In this document: positions 6,830-15,319 of the stretch, piece by piece
Position numbering within the stretch: the first letter of the stretch is position 1
Layout: each line of letters begins with the position of its first letter
From: CAZDYP01 sp964509505
Lineage (GTDB): Bacteria; Chloroflexota; Anaerolineae; JACRMK01
Direction: 5' to 3'
NCBI GenBank assembly: GCA_964509505.1
Contig: CAZDYP010000133.1
Coordinates: 1 to 15,995, forward strand
DNA length: 15,995 nucleotides
The notes under the pieces: model-generated
Databases searched by the model: none
What the model saw: only the letters and a program-made list of their open reading frames with translations
Told to the model about the DNA's origin: nothing
Made by a program: the position numbers and the translations under genes

Positions 6830-9800
6830 ATGTTTCATCACCATTTACGCGTTCGTCCCAATCACATTGGGCGCTCTCGCTTCGCGCGACGTGTGGCAAC
6901 CCCATTCGCTTGCGTCGCCATAATCATGGGCGCGTTGCTGCTTGGCTTGGTCAATCTTAACGCTGGCCGTCCCTCGACGGTTTGGGCGCAAAGCGGCTCT
7001 GGGGGCGTGATCACGCACACAACACTAGCCGATTTTGGGGCGGCGTGCGCCACTGTATCGAATGCGTCCGTCAGCAGCGCGAATGGCGGCGAAGTGCGCC
7101 TAGCGGCAACACTGGAAGATTACTTCGACAGCGAGACCATTGACACGAACCGCTGGCTCACGGGCACAGTCTATACCTGGTACACCGTGCCGCCTACCAT
7201 TGGCAATGGCTTGCTTAATCTCGATAGCAGCTACCTGCGCTCGCGCACGAACTTCCAAGCGGTGCCCGTGCGCTTTTTCGAGACACGCGCTTTGGTGCGC
7301 GCCAACAGCAACAATGCCAGCCCAACAGATCTCGGGTTCTATCGTGAGCTCCCTCCCTTGGATCCTAATGTAGTAACCTCAACCAGCTCAGTGCGTTTGT
7401 TCGTGAGCCGCACAGATAACACGCTGTACGTCAACGCGCGTGATGGCGACGCAACGGCGCCGCTAACACAAACGGATATTGTCGGCATCAACCTTTCCCA
7501 GTATCACCTCTTCCGCATTGAATGGGATACCGTTCAAACGCGCTATTACGTAGATGGCAACTTGCAGACCATCATTACAGGTTTCTCGACGCTGAACACG
7601 TGGGCATTCCTATACAATCAAACTCCTTCCACCAATGGCGCTAGCCCCTCGCAGATAGATTGGGCGCGCGCAGGACAATACGCGACTAGCGGTTCGTTCG
7701 TATCCTGTGCGCTGGATGCTGGACAAGCCGTCAACTGGACAACCCTAGTGGGAGTGACCGATGTGCCTGCTAGCACCTCCCTCTCCTTGCGCACGCGCAC
7801 GTCACAGGATGGCGTCAACTGGTCATCTTGGGCGGCGTTGAACGGCAATAGCATTGCCAGTCCCAGTGGACGCTATCTCCAATATATGGCAGAGCTGGCG
7901 ACGACTCATGTCTTGCGCTCGCCTGAAGTGCAGCAAGTGACAGTTAGCTACTTGCCGCTTGGCGCGCCAACGCTAACTCCAACCGCGACGCCAACCTCAG
8001 TGCCTTCTTCGCCCACACCTACGCCCACACCATTGCCCCCATCTGCAACGCCTACGAACACACCTACTGCGACGCCAACCAACACGCCACTGCCCACCGC
8101 CACGCCGACAAGCACTCCCGTGCCCACCGTCAACACTCACAACACCGCCGCTGATTTCGGCGCTGCTTGTGTGGCGTTGTCGAATATGGCCGTGAGCAGC
8201 GCCAATGGCGGCGAAGTGCGTCTCGCGGCGACGCTGGAAGATTATTTTGATAGCTCGGTCATCAATCTCACTCGTTGGCTCACTGGTACCACCTACACGT
8301 GGTATGTTGTCCCACCCCGCGTGACGAATGGGTTACTGTATTTGGATTCGGCTTACCTCCGCTCCGCCAATAGCTTCAACCAATCTACACGGTTCTTTGA
8401 AGCACGCGCACGTTTACGCACCACTAGTAACCCTCCAGGCTGGCCCGATTTGGGCTTTGCGCGTCAAGGCGCACTCGGTACCAATGGGGAAATAAATCCA
8501 GGCGAACCCAAAACATCCAGCAGCGCGAGTCGCATCTTTGTGACCAGCGATTTCAACGTCCAATACCTGTGGGCGCGTGACGGTGACGCTACCAATCCAC
8601 TGATTGAATTAAATTTGGGCAGTCCCGACCTGACTCAGTTTCACCTCTTCCGCATTGAATGGGAACCGAGCGAGGCGCGGGTGTATCGAGACGGCGCATT
8701 GCTAGGCACAGTCACAGGAACTTCGTCGCTCAACTCTTGGGTGTGGCTCTACGTGCTGAATCAAAACACACCGATTGAAGTAGATTGGGTGCGCGCAGGA
8801 CAATATGCGAGCAGCGGTAGTTACACCTCATGCGCGCAAGATGCAGGGCAAGTCGTCAACTGGGTACGGTTAACGCGCGATGCGCTTGCCCCAGCTGGCA
8901 GCAACATAACCTTCTTCACGCGCACCTCGTTGGATGGAGTCAGTTGGTCAAACTGGGCAATAGTCAACAACGATAGCATCAGCAGCCCCAGCGGACGTTA
9001 TTTCCAATATCGCGTGGACTTGTCCACGACGAATGTGATGGCCTCGCCCGAAGTGCAGCAAGTGACGATGGAATATCAGCTAGTAGGTCAACCCACATAC
9101 ACGCCGACACCAACCGATATGCCAACGGCGACAGCAACACCACAAAATACACTGACAGCAACACCGACCGGAATGCCAACTGCAACAGCGACAGCAACAG
9201 CGACTAACACGCCATTGCCGCCGACACCAACCGATACGCCCACACCAACTAACACGCCGATACCCACACCAACTCCCAATCCAGATGTGATCTTTGCCGA
9301 TGGTTTCGAATCGGGCAATCTGTCCGCGTGGTCGGCCAGCGTGATTGATGGCGGCGACTTAAGCGTGAGTACGCCAGCCGCGCTGGTGGGCACGCGCGGA
9401 CTGCAAGCGCTGCTTGACGACAACGTAGCCATCTACCTCACCGACGACACCCCCAACGCCGAACCGCGCTATCGCGCGCGCTTCTACTTCGACCCCAACT
9501 CCATCCCAATGACCAGTGGCAATGCCCATTACATCTTCTATGGCTACTCAGGCAGTTCAACCGTCGTGGCACGCGTTGAGTTCCGCTTCGCCAGTGGAGT
9601 CTATCAAATCCGCGCCGCCGCGCGTGATGATGCCAGCACTTGGACAGCCAGCAACTGGTTCACCCTCAGCGATGCGCCTCATTTCATCGAAATAGATTGG
9701 CAAGCCGCCACCGCCGTCGGGGCGAACAATGGCTCTTTGACGTTATGGCTTGATGGCGCACAGCAAGCGAACCTGACGGGCATAGACAACGATACCCGCC

Positions 9801-10675
9801 GCATAGATCGGGTGCGGTTGGGTGCAATTGCAGGCATTGACAGTGGCACGCGCGGCACGTATTACTTTGATGCGTTTGAATCACGGCGCAGCACGTATAT
9901 CGGACCTGCGGACGCGCCGACGCCAACGCCGACACCAACACCTGGGCCATCAGCCACACCAACCAATACACCATTGCCTACGAACACGGCTACGCCGACC
10001 AACACACCGTTGCCGACCAACACGCCAACGGTCACACCCACGCCAGGTGGCAATTATGGCTTGGTGTTTGACGGCGTAAATGACGTGGTGACAGCAGGAC
10101 AAGTGCCCGGCACGGGTCCTTTGACGCTTGAAGCGTGGGTGCGTCCCGCTATCAACAACGCCAACGCGGTCATGCTTGCCAGCGCCGATGACAACACAGG
10201 TTGGTCAGTGGAGTTGAACAATGGGCAAGTGACGTTGTGGTTGGCGACGAATCAGGGCTGGCAGTTCAGCCGCCACACCACAACCCTGCAAGCAGGACAG
10301 TGGTATCACATCGCAGGCACTTACAGTAGTGGCAGCGCGCGAACATTTGTCAATGGCACCATGTCCAGCGCGGCAAGTGTGGGCACGACGTTGACGCAGG
10401 GGCCCTCGCTCACCATTGGGGGATTGGCAGGCTACGGGTTCTTCAATGGGACGATAGACGAGGTGCGGATTTCGAACGTGGTGCGTTACACGACGGCGTT
10501 CACCCCGCCCACCACATTCCCGGCCGCCGACGCGAACACCATCGGGTTGTGGCGTTTTAACGCAGGCAGTGGTCAAGTCGCGTCAGATGAATCGGCTTCA
10601 GCCAATCACGGCACGCTCGGCTCGACACCCAGCGCTGATGCCGCTGATCCGACGTGGAGCACAGTCGTACGATGA
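6830..10675 (+). CDS. Secreted modular protein with two GH16-like modules
   Basis: This 1281-residue exported protein follows an AGGAG site four bases before the ATG. The signal peptide (arginine-rich start, hydrophobic 27-42) ends at TVWA-QS, residue 53. Two tandem H modules follow, at about 59-377 and 434-754. Both begin HTTLADFGAAC or HNTAADFGAAC and contain LEDYFD, RFFE.RA, HLFRIEWE and a closing DWVRAGQY strand. These features recall the GH16 beta-jellyroll, but no ExDxxE catalytic motif is seen, so a lectin-like role is more likely. Each module has a conserved early Cys and a later SCA.DAGQ Cys that could pair. After a linker come module E (819-1028), another linker and a terminal LamG (1075-1281). 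Residues 838-1260 are encoded by the block shared with the previous gene. Its TGA overlaps the next ATG, so the two genes are probably co-translated. The ligand is unknown. Confidence 0.85.
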   Translation: MFHHHLRVRPNHIGRSRFARRVATPFACVAIIMGALLLGLVNLNAGRPSTVWAQSGSGGVITHTTLADFGAACATVSNASVSSANGGEVRLAATLEDYFDSETIDTNRWLTGTVYTWYTVPPTIGNGLLNLDSSYLRSRTNFQAVPVRFFETRALVRANSNNASPTDLGFYRELPPLDPNVVTSTSSVRLFVSRTDNTLYVNARDGDATAPLTQTDIVGINLSQYHLFRIEWDTVQTRYYVDGNLQTIITGFSTLNTWAFLYNQTPSTNGASPSQIDWARAGQYATSGSFVSCALDAGQAVNWTTLVGVTDVPASTSLSLRTRTSQDGVNWSSWAALNGNSIASPSGRYLQYMAELATTHVLRSPEVQQVTVSYLPLGAPTLTPTATPTSVPSSPTPTPTPLPPSATPTNTPTATPTNTPLPTATPTSTPVPTVNTHNTAADFGAACVALSNMAVSSANGGEVRLAATLEDYFDSSVINLTRWLTGTTYTWYVVPPRVTNGLLYLDSAYLRSANSFNQSTRFFEARARLRTTSNPPGWPDLGFARQGALGTNGEINPGEPKTSSSASRIFVTSDFNVQYLWARDGDATNPLIELNLGSPDLTQFHLFRIEWEPSEARVYRDGALLGTVTGTSSLNSWVWLYVLNQNTPIEVDWVRAGQYASSGSYTSCAQDAGQVVNWVRLTRDALAPAGSNITFFTRTSLDGVSWSNWAIVNNDSISSPSGRYFQYRVDLSTTNVMASPEVQQVTMEYQLVGQPTYTPTPTDMPTATATPQNTLTATPTGMPTATATATATNTPLPPTPTDTPTPTNTPIPTPTPNPDVIFADGFESGNLSAWSASVIDGGDLSVSTPAALVGTRGLQALLDDNVAIYLTDDTPNAEPRYRARFYFDPNSIPMTSGNAHYIFYGYSGSSTVVARVEFRFASGVYQIRAAARDDASTWTASNWFTLSDAPHFIEIDWQAATAVGANNGSLTLWLDGAQQANLTGIDNDTRRIDRVRLGAIAGIDSGTRGTYYFDAFESRRSTYIGPADAPTPTPTPTPGPSATPTNTPLPTNTATPTNTPLPTNTPTVTPTPGGNYGLVFDGVNDVVTAGQVPGTGPLTLEAWVRPAINNANAVMLASADDNTGWSVELNNGQVTLWLATNQGWQFSRHTTTLQAGQWYHIAGTYSSGSARTFVNGTMSSAASVGTTLTQGPSLTIGGLAGYGFFNGTIDEVRISNVVRYTTAFTPPTTFPAADANTIGLWRFNAGSGQVASDESASANHGTLGSTPSADAADPTWSTVVR
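9341..10608 (+). repeat. 1268-bp identical block, copy 2
   Basis: This is the partner of 5231-6498, in the same orientation and at the same domain position and reading frame. The silent positions and the low-complexity linker DNA are identical too, so homogenisation must be recent. The edges are sharp: GCCAGC against GCTAGT just before it, and ATCACGGCACG against ATCATGGAACG at its end. Confidence 0.95.
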
Positions 10676-12105
10676 AGCGGTGGGAACTGTTGCGAAGAGC
10701 ATCGCTCCGCTATGGCGTGGGCAGCAGCCTATGCGCCTTTGCGCTTGGGCTGCTCTGCGTCATTTATCTCTCCCACCCAACCTACGCGCAAAACACGAAC
10801 TACTCGCTGCGTTTCTATGGGCATGGCGTGAACGACATTGACCGCGTCAAAATCAAAATTGACGCCCCTGCCGTGCCTGCCGACATCGGCGCAACCGACT
10901 TCACCTTTGAATGGTGGATGAAAGCCAATCTGAGCAACAACCCCGGCACAGGCACTTGCGATTCTAACGACGGCTGGATTACCGCGAACATCATTTTTGA
11001 CCGGGATATTTTCGGCGGCGGTGATTACGGTGACTATGGGATTGCGCTGCACAACGGCAGAATCATCGTCGGCGTCAACAACGGCTCCAACGGCACGACC
11101 CTTTGCTCGACCATCACTGTTGCCGATGATGTATGGCACCACATCGCCGTCACGCGCCTGCGCTCGAATGGACAGCTGATGATCTTCGTGGATGGTCAGC
11201 TCGACACACAAAAGACGAGCATTGCTGGCGATCTCAGCTATCGCAACGGGCGTTCCACCAGCTATCCCAATAGCGATCCTTATCTAGTCATTGGCGCAGA
11301 GAAGCACGATGCAGGTTCGGCTTATCCCTCGTACAATGGTTGGATTGACGAAGTGCGCCTCTCCAATACCCGCCGATATACCACGACGTTTACGCGCCCA
11401 TCCGCGCCGTTTGTTACGGATGCTAACACCGTAGCCTTGTATCATTTTGACGAAGGACCCGCCGGCGCTTGCACGGGCACCGTGCTCGACAGCTCGGGCG
11501 CAACGGGTGGTCCCAGCAACGGAACGTGCAAGTATGGCGGTTCTGGCACCGCAGGTCCTGTTTATACTACCGATACACCATTCACTGCCAGCGGTTCTAC
11601 GGACACACCGACGCCCACCGCCACACCCACACCGACGCATACGCCTACACACACACCCACCGCCACACCCACACCGACGCATACACCGACGCCGACGCCA
11701 ACCTCAACCCCAGACACCGTCCCACCCATCATCTCAAATGTCTCTGCAATAGCGCTGGATACAACGGGCAGCGTTAATTGGAACACCAATGAGCCAGCGT
11801 CTAGCCAAGTTACTTATGGGATTAGTCCCACCTTGAACTTCAGCACCACCGAAACTGTCAGCTACGTCATGGCTCATAGCGTCCAGCTGACGAACTTGCT
11901 CTCGAATACGACCTACGTCTATCAAGTGCGCTCCAAAGATCCAGCAGGAAACATGGCAGTCTCCACGTCGTTTACCTTTACCACGAAAGCATCGGACTCC
12001 ATTCAAAGAATTTATTTGCCCCTCATTTTACGCTTCTGGCCTATCGGGTTTGTGTTCGGCGGTTTGTTTTTGATCTGGTGGTTGGGTTGGAGCAAACGCC
12101 ATTAG
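10672..12105 (+). CDS. LamG and Fn3 surface protein with C-terminal anchor
   Basis: This 477-residue exported protein has a Sec signal peptide ending at PTYA-Q (residue 39). Next comes a LamG module (44-304) clearly paralogous to the first module of the gene at 3155: both have SLRFYGHGV, GATDFT, NSDPYLVIGAEKHD and NTVALYHFDEGPAGAC. A Thr/Pro/His linker (about 311-349) leads to a fibronectin-III-like domain (351-443; PPIISNVSA, NEPASSQVTYG, TYVYQVRSKDPAGN). The last 34 residues hold IYLPLILR, a hydrophobic helix and a basic KRH end, the layout of a sorting or membrane-anchoring signal. It is the only complete protein of the set with such a tail, so it may be the anchored partner. The ATG overlaps the previous stop as ATGA, which supports coupling. 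An upstream in-frame GTG at 10654 is less likely. Confidence 0.85.
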   Translation: MKRWELLRRASLRYGVGSSLCAFALGLLCVIYLSHPTYAQNTNYSLRFYGHGVNDIDRVKIKIDAPAVPADIGATDFTFEWWMKANLSNNPGTGTCDSNDGWITANIIFDRDIFGGGDYGDYGIALHNGRIIVGVNNGSNGTTLCSTITVADDVWHHIAVTRLRSNGQLMIFVDGQLDTQKTSIAGDLSYRNGRSTSYPNSDPYLVIGAEKHDAGSAYPSYNGWIDEVRLSNTRRYTTTFTRPSAPFVTDANTVALYHFDEGPAGACTGTVLDSSGATGGPSNGTCKYGGSGTAGPVYTTDTPFTASGSTDTPTPTATPTPTHTPTHTPTATPTPTHTPTPTPTSTPDTVPPIISNVSAIALDTTGSVNWNTNEPASSQVTYGISPTLNFSTTETVSYVMAHSVQLTNLLSNTTYVYQVRSKDPAGNMAVSTSFTFTTKASDSIQRIYLPLILRFWPIGFVFGGLFLIWWLGWSKRH

Positions 12106-12194
12106 GCGCGTCACCTTTCTGACGGTTGAGGCAAGTCGAGCTCTTCGGACTTTGATGCGGTTTCACCGCACAGCGCCTGACAGCGTAGTTTGCG

Positions 12195-12238
12195 GTGTCG
12201 AAGGTGTAGACGACTCGATAACCTACTTGATTCGACAC
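12195..12238. repeat. Inverted repeat in the gap after the anchored protein gene
   Basis: GTGTCGAA (12195-12202) is the exact complement of TTCGACAC (12231-12238), and an inner AGGT/ACCT pair extends the stem. No T-run follows, so it is not a good intrinsic terminator. A second hairpin, TGCGGT-TTC-ACCGCA, lies upstream near 12155. The 229-base gap 12106-12334 otherwise shows nothing recognisable. Confidence 0.45.
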
Positions 12239-12334
12239 GCTCACCATACTTGGCCTGAGTTTATGGAAGGGCTGTTCTCCTGTCCAGTGAGGAAAGCCGA
12301 CAAGTCAAAACCCAAGTAGTGTCATTTTGCATTC

Positions 12335-13168
12335 ATGCTGCGCGTCAAATTTTCCACGCTCCGACGTGGCACGCGCCTATTATGGCTATGGCTCGTATGC
12401 AGTTGCGCGATCACACCAACGCCACACCCAGACGTGTTTCCCACGCCACAGCTCACGGGGTTGGCGCGTGAGCGTCGCGAGGTGCGTTTTAACAGTCAGA
12501 ACGTCACGTTAGCCGGTGAACTCGCTCTGCCGTTAGCACGGCAAGCTGCGCCTCTGGTTTTTGTGATTCATCACGCTGGCTCTGTGACCAGGGATGCGTA
12601 TGGCTACTTGGCTGAATTGTTGCTGCAAGCGGGTTATGCAGTTTTTCGCTTTGACAAACGCGGCACAGGTCAAAGCGGCGGAACGTTTGGTTGCTGTGAG
12701 AGCGAGGATGCGCTGGCGGCTTACCGCGCTGCGGTCACACAATCTGATATCGCGCGTTGCAATATCTTCATCGTGGCGCAAAGCATCGGCACTAGCCATC
12801 TCGCCGAGCAATTTGGAGAGTACGCGCGCCTGCAAACACCGCGCGGTGTGGCGCTGCTCTCCAATTTGTTGCGGGCTGATAAAATTGGCGCTATGGCTGT
12901 GCCATTGCACATCATCATCTCCGATAGCGAAGCCGAGGTCGAAGCCTTGGGGCGAGAGGCGGCATTGGCGCATCGCGCTCGCTATCCGGACCTTCAAGCC
13001 AGCTACTACGTCGCCGCACACAGCGAACATACGTTGTTCGATACGCAAGCCGGCCCACTCGATTGGAGCGATCCAACATGGGTCAAACGTTATCATCGCG
13101 GCGCGATGCAAAGCCTGATAGATTGGCTGAACGCTCGACACCACCCATCCCATGACTGCTCTCGCTAA
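12335..13168 (+). CDS. Lipoprotein alpha/beta hydrolase
   Basis: This 277-residue protein is probably a serine esterase or acyl hydrolase held on the outer face of the cytoplasmic membrane. A short N-terminal segment (RRGTRLLWLWLVCSC) ends in a lipobox-like VCSC with Cys24 as the lipidation site. The alpha/beta hydrolase core follows: an oxyanion-loop HHAGS, FDKRGTGQSGG before the nucleophile, and the elbow AQSIG with Ser150. AQ replaces the usual G-x before the serine. Asp197 (ISDSEAE) and His232 (HSEHTLFD) complete a plausible triad. Two adjacent cysteines (FGCCES) follow the GTGQSGG loop. No Shine-Dalgarno sequence is evident before the ATG. Its place beside surface-glycan-type genes suggests it removes acyl groups from a surface or external substrate, but nothing in the sequence fixes the substrate. 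Confidence 0.7.
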   Translation: MLRVKFSTLRRGTRLLWLWLVCSCAITPTPHPDVFPTPQLTGLARERREVRFNSQNVTLAGELALPLARQAAPLVFVIHHAGSVTRDAYGYLAELLLQAGYAVFRFDKRGTGQSGGTFGCCESEDALAAYRAAVTQSDIARCNIFIVAQSIGTSHLAEQFGEYARLQTPRGVALLSNLLRADKIGAMAVPLHIIISDSEAEVEALGREAALAHRARYPDLQASYYVAAHSEHTLFDTQAGPLDWSDPTWVKRYHRGAMQSLIDWLNARHHPSHDCSR

Positions 13169-13275
13169 TATAGAATATAGGAATTTTGAACTAGTATCCT
13201 TCCTCGCTGTCATCACGTTCTACCAAAAACGGCGCGCAAATGTCGGCGGGGTTCTCAGCCATACACACACACAGC

Positions 13276-13279
13276 GAGG
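13276..13279 (+). promoter_or_regulatory. Ribosome binding site for a GTG start
   Basis: GAGG lies nine bases before the GTG at 13289. It supports that codon as the start, which places the twin-arginine motif at residues 6-7 as expected. Confidence 0.5.
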
Positions 13280-13288
13280 TCAAGAAAC

Positions 13289-15319
13289 GTGCCTAAACTC
13301 AGTCGCCGCCAATTTATTCGTCTCGCGGGTCTCGCTGCCGGATTAGCAGCGCCAACCACGCTTGGACTCGCTGGGTTGTTACGCGCAGCGGCGGGTGAAG
13401 AGGGGCGTAACCTTTCTCCTTATGTGGGAATGGAGACTGGAGCCGGCAGCGCACCAACCGATTCATCTCAATTAAGATGTTGGGTGCTTACCCATGAGCG
13501 CAGCGACAATCCCTTTGGCACCTATCTTGTGGAGATTCTGCGCGCTGAAGGTTTGAATTTTTTTGAGACGACTCGTTGGACAAACCTAAACGATAATGAC
13601 TGGGAGCAAAGTCAATTAGTCATTTTAGCGGAGGGAGCGCTCAACGCAGCGCAGGCAGAACGCTTGAAGCAATATGTAGCCAAGGGCGGCAAATTGATCG
13701 CCATGCGTCCTGATACGCGCTTATCAGACCTATTGGGCGTGGAACGAGTAGCCGGCAACCTCACCCAAGGTTACTTGCGTGTTGAGCCGAGCCAGTCGGT
13801 GGGGCGGGGAGTTCTCTCTGGCGCTTCGCCCTTCTATGGCACAGCGGACTACTTTCGTTTGGCTGGCGCGCAAGCCATCGCATGGTTGGCAACGCAACCC
13901 GAAGCGCACACCGATTTTCCTGCAGTCACTTGGCAGCGTTTCGGACAAGGTTGGGCATCGTTGTGGGCTTTTGATCTCGCGCGCAGTATCGTCCTGATGC
14001 GCCAAGGCAATCCCGCCTGGGCAAATCAGGAACGTGATGGGCGGCTGGGCATCCGCGCAGTAGATGCTTTTGTTGGATGGATGGAATTGGAGCGCATCGG
14101 GATACCCCACGCGGACGAGCAAATGCGGTTGTTGAGCTGGCTCATCGCCGAGCTCTTATCCGATGTGTCACCATTGCCGAGGTTATGGTATTTCCCCGAC
14201 GCCGCCGAGAGCATGTTGATCGCCACCGGCGACTCGCATCAAAATACGGTGTCTGCGATTGAAGCAGTGTTGAAACGAGTGGAGCAGCGCGCTGGTCATA
14301 TCTCTATTTATTACACTCCGCCGCTAGGCAATGTTTGGCAGCGCGCCTTCCGCCGCGCGCGAGGTTGGATTACAGACTTACCGAGCTTGAAGCATTGGCA
14401 AAATTCCGCCGAAGCATTGCCGAGCGCAGCGCACGTTACCGAGTGGCGCACACGCGGACACGAGTTTGCGCTTCATCCCTACATTGAAGAAGGTCTAGCA
14501 GCAAGCTGGGAACGCTATTGGCAAACATTCACAGGCTTGGGCTATGGCACGGACTGGTTGACCACGCGCACTCATGCCATTGCATGGACAGGTTGGGTTG
14601 AGACAGCGCGAGTGCAAGCGACTTATGGCTTGCGAATGAATCTCGACTTCTACCACTATGGCACGGCTTTTCGCGCCCAATCGGGTGAATGGCATTACGG
14701 CTACTTCAACGGCAGCGGGTTGCCGATGAAATTTGTGGATGAGGAAGGACGCATCCTGAATATCTACCAGCAAGTAACCCAGCTGGTGGATGAGCATTTG
14801 ATGAAGATGATGTGGGGCGGGGGTTGGGCGAATCTCACGGCTGAAGCTGCGCTGGAGATCTCGCGCGCCGTGCTGCAGCGCAGCGTGACCATCGCTCCCA
14901 GCGCCATCGCCGCCCAGTTTCACGTAGATCCGTTTGCAGCGGGCGGCGAATGGGCAACCCAAGCGGCTCGTTGGCTCGAAGGCACACTGGATTATGCAGT
15001 GGAACAACACATTCCAATTTGGTCGGCGGCACAATGGCTGCATTTCGTTGAGCTGCGACAAGCCGCTCGCTTCACGGGTATTCGTTGGAATTCAACAGCG
15101 CAGCAGCTGAGTTTCCGTTTACAAGCGCCGCTGCGGGCAAATATGTCATTGACTATTATGCTGCCCATACAACACGGAACGACTCAACTGCGCCGCGTTG
15201 AAGTAGATGGCGTAAATGTGCCATATCGCGCGCGAACATTGGGCGCGCGCTTCACGCGCGAGTATGGCTGGTTGCCTGCGCCAGCAGGCTCTCATCAGGT
15301 GGCGGCTACTTATGGATAA
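13289..15319 (+). CDS. Tat-exported polysaccharide-deacetylase-like protein
   Basis: This 676-residue protein carries a twin-arginine signal (SRRQFIRLAGLAAG, residues 5-18), so it is probably exported folded, perhaps with its metal bound. Residues about 60-270 resemble a class-I amidotransferase-like or beta-galactosidase-trimerisation-like domain (LVILAEGALN, LKQYVAKGGKLIAMRP). The central part (about 305-600) has a NodB/carbohydrate-esterase-4 layout: ATGDSHQ with Asp315, HEFALHP with His391 and His396 as possible metal ligands, and TRTHAIAW with Arg427 and His429. The usual TFDDG is changed to ATGDSH, so deacetylase activity is uncertain. About 75 C-terminal residues look like a beta-sandwich. 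The gene overlaps the next surface-protein gene by 8 bases. A role in trimming a surface or external polysaccharide is inferred from fold and context. Confidence 0.65.
   Translation: MPKLSRRQFIRLAGLAAGLAAPTTLGLAGLLRAAAGEEGRNLSPYVGMETGAGSAPTDSSQLRCWVLTHERSDNPFGTYLVEILRAEGLNFFETTRWTNLNDNDWEQSQLVILAEGALNAAQAERLKQYVAKGGKLIAMRPDTRLSDLLGVERVAGNLTQGYLRVEPSQSVGRGVLSGASPFYGTADYFRLAGAQAIAWLATQPEAHTDFPAVTWQRFGQGWASLWAFDLARSIVLMRQGNPAWANQERDGRLGIRAVDAFVGWMELERIGIPHADEQMRLLSWLIAELLSDVSPLPRLWYFPDAAESMLIATGDSHQNTVSAIEAVLKRVEQRAGHISIYYTPPLGNVWQRAFRRARGWITDLPSLKHWQNSAEALPSAAHVTEWRTRGHEFALHPYIEEGLAASWERYWQTFTGLGYGTDWLTTRTHAIAWTGWVETARVQATYGLRMNLDFYHYGTAFRAQSGEWHYGYFNGSGLPMKFVDEEGRILNIYQQVTQLVDEHLMKMMWGGGWANLTAEAALEISRAVLQRSVTIAPSAIAAQFHVDPFAAGGEWATQAARWLEGTLDYAVEQHIPIWSAAQWLHFVELRQAARFTGIRWNSTAQQLSFRLQAPLRANMSLTIMLPIQHGTTQLRRVEVDGVNVPYRARTLGARFTREYGWLPAPAGSHQVAATYG

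Noticed and set aside
13152..13346. Small 64-residue frame between the hydrolase and the Tat protein
   Set aside because: It overlaps both genes in another frame and has no recognisable motif or good ribosome site.
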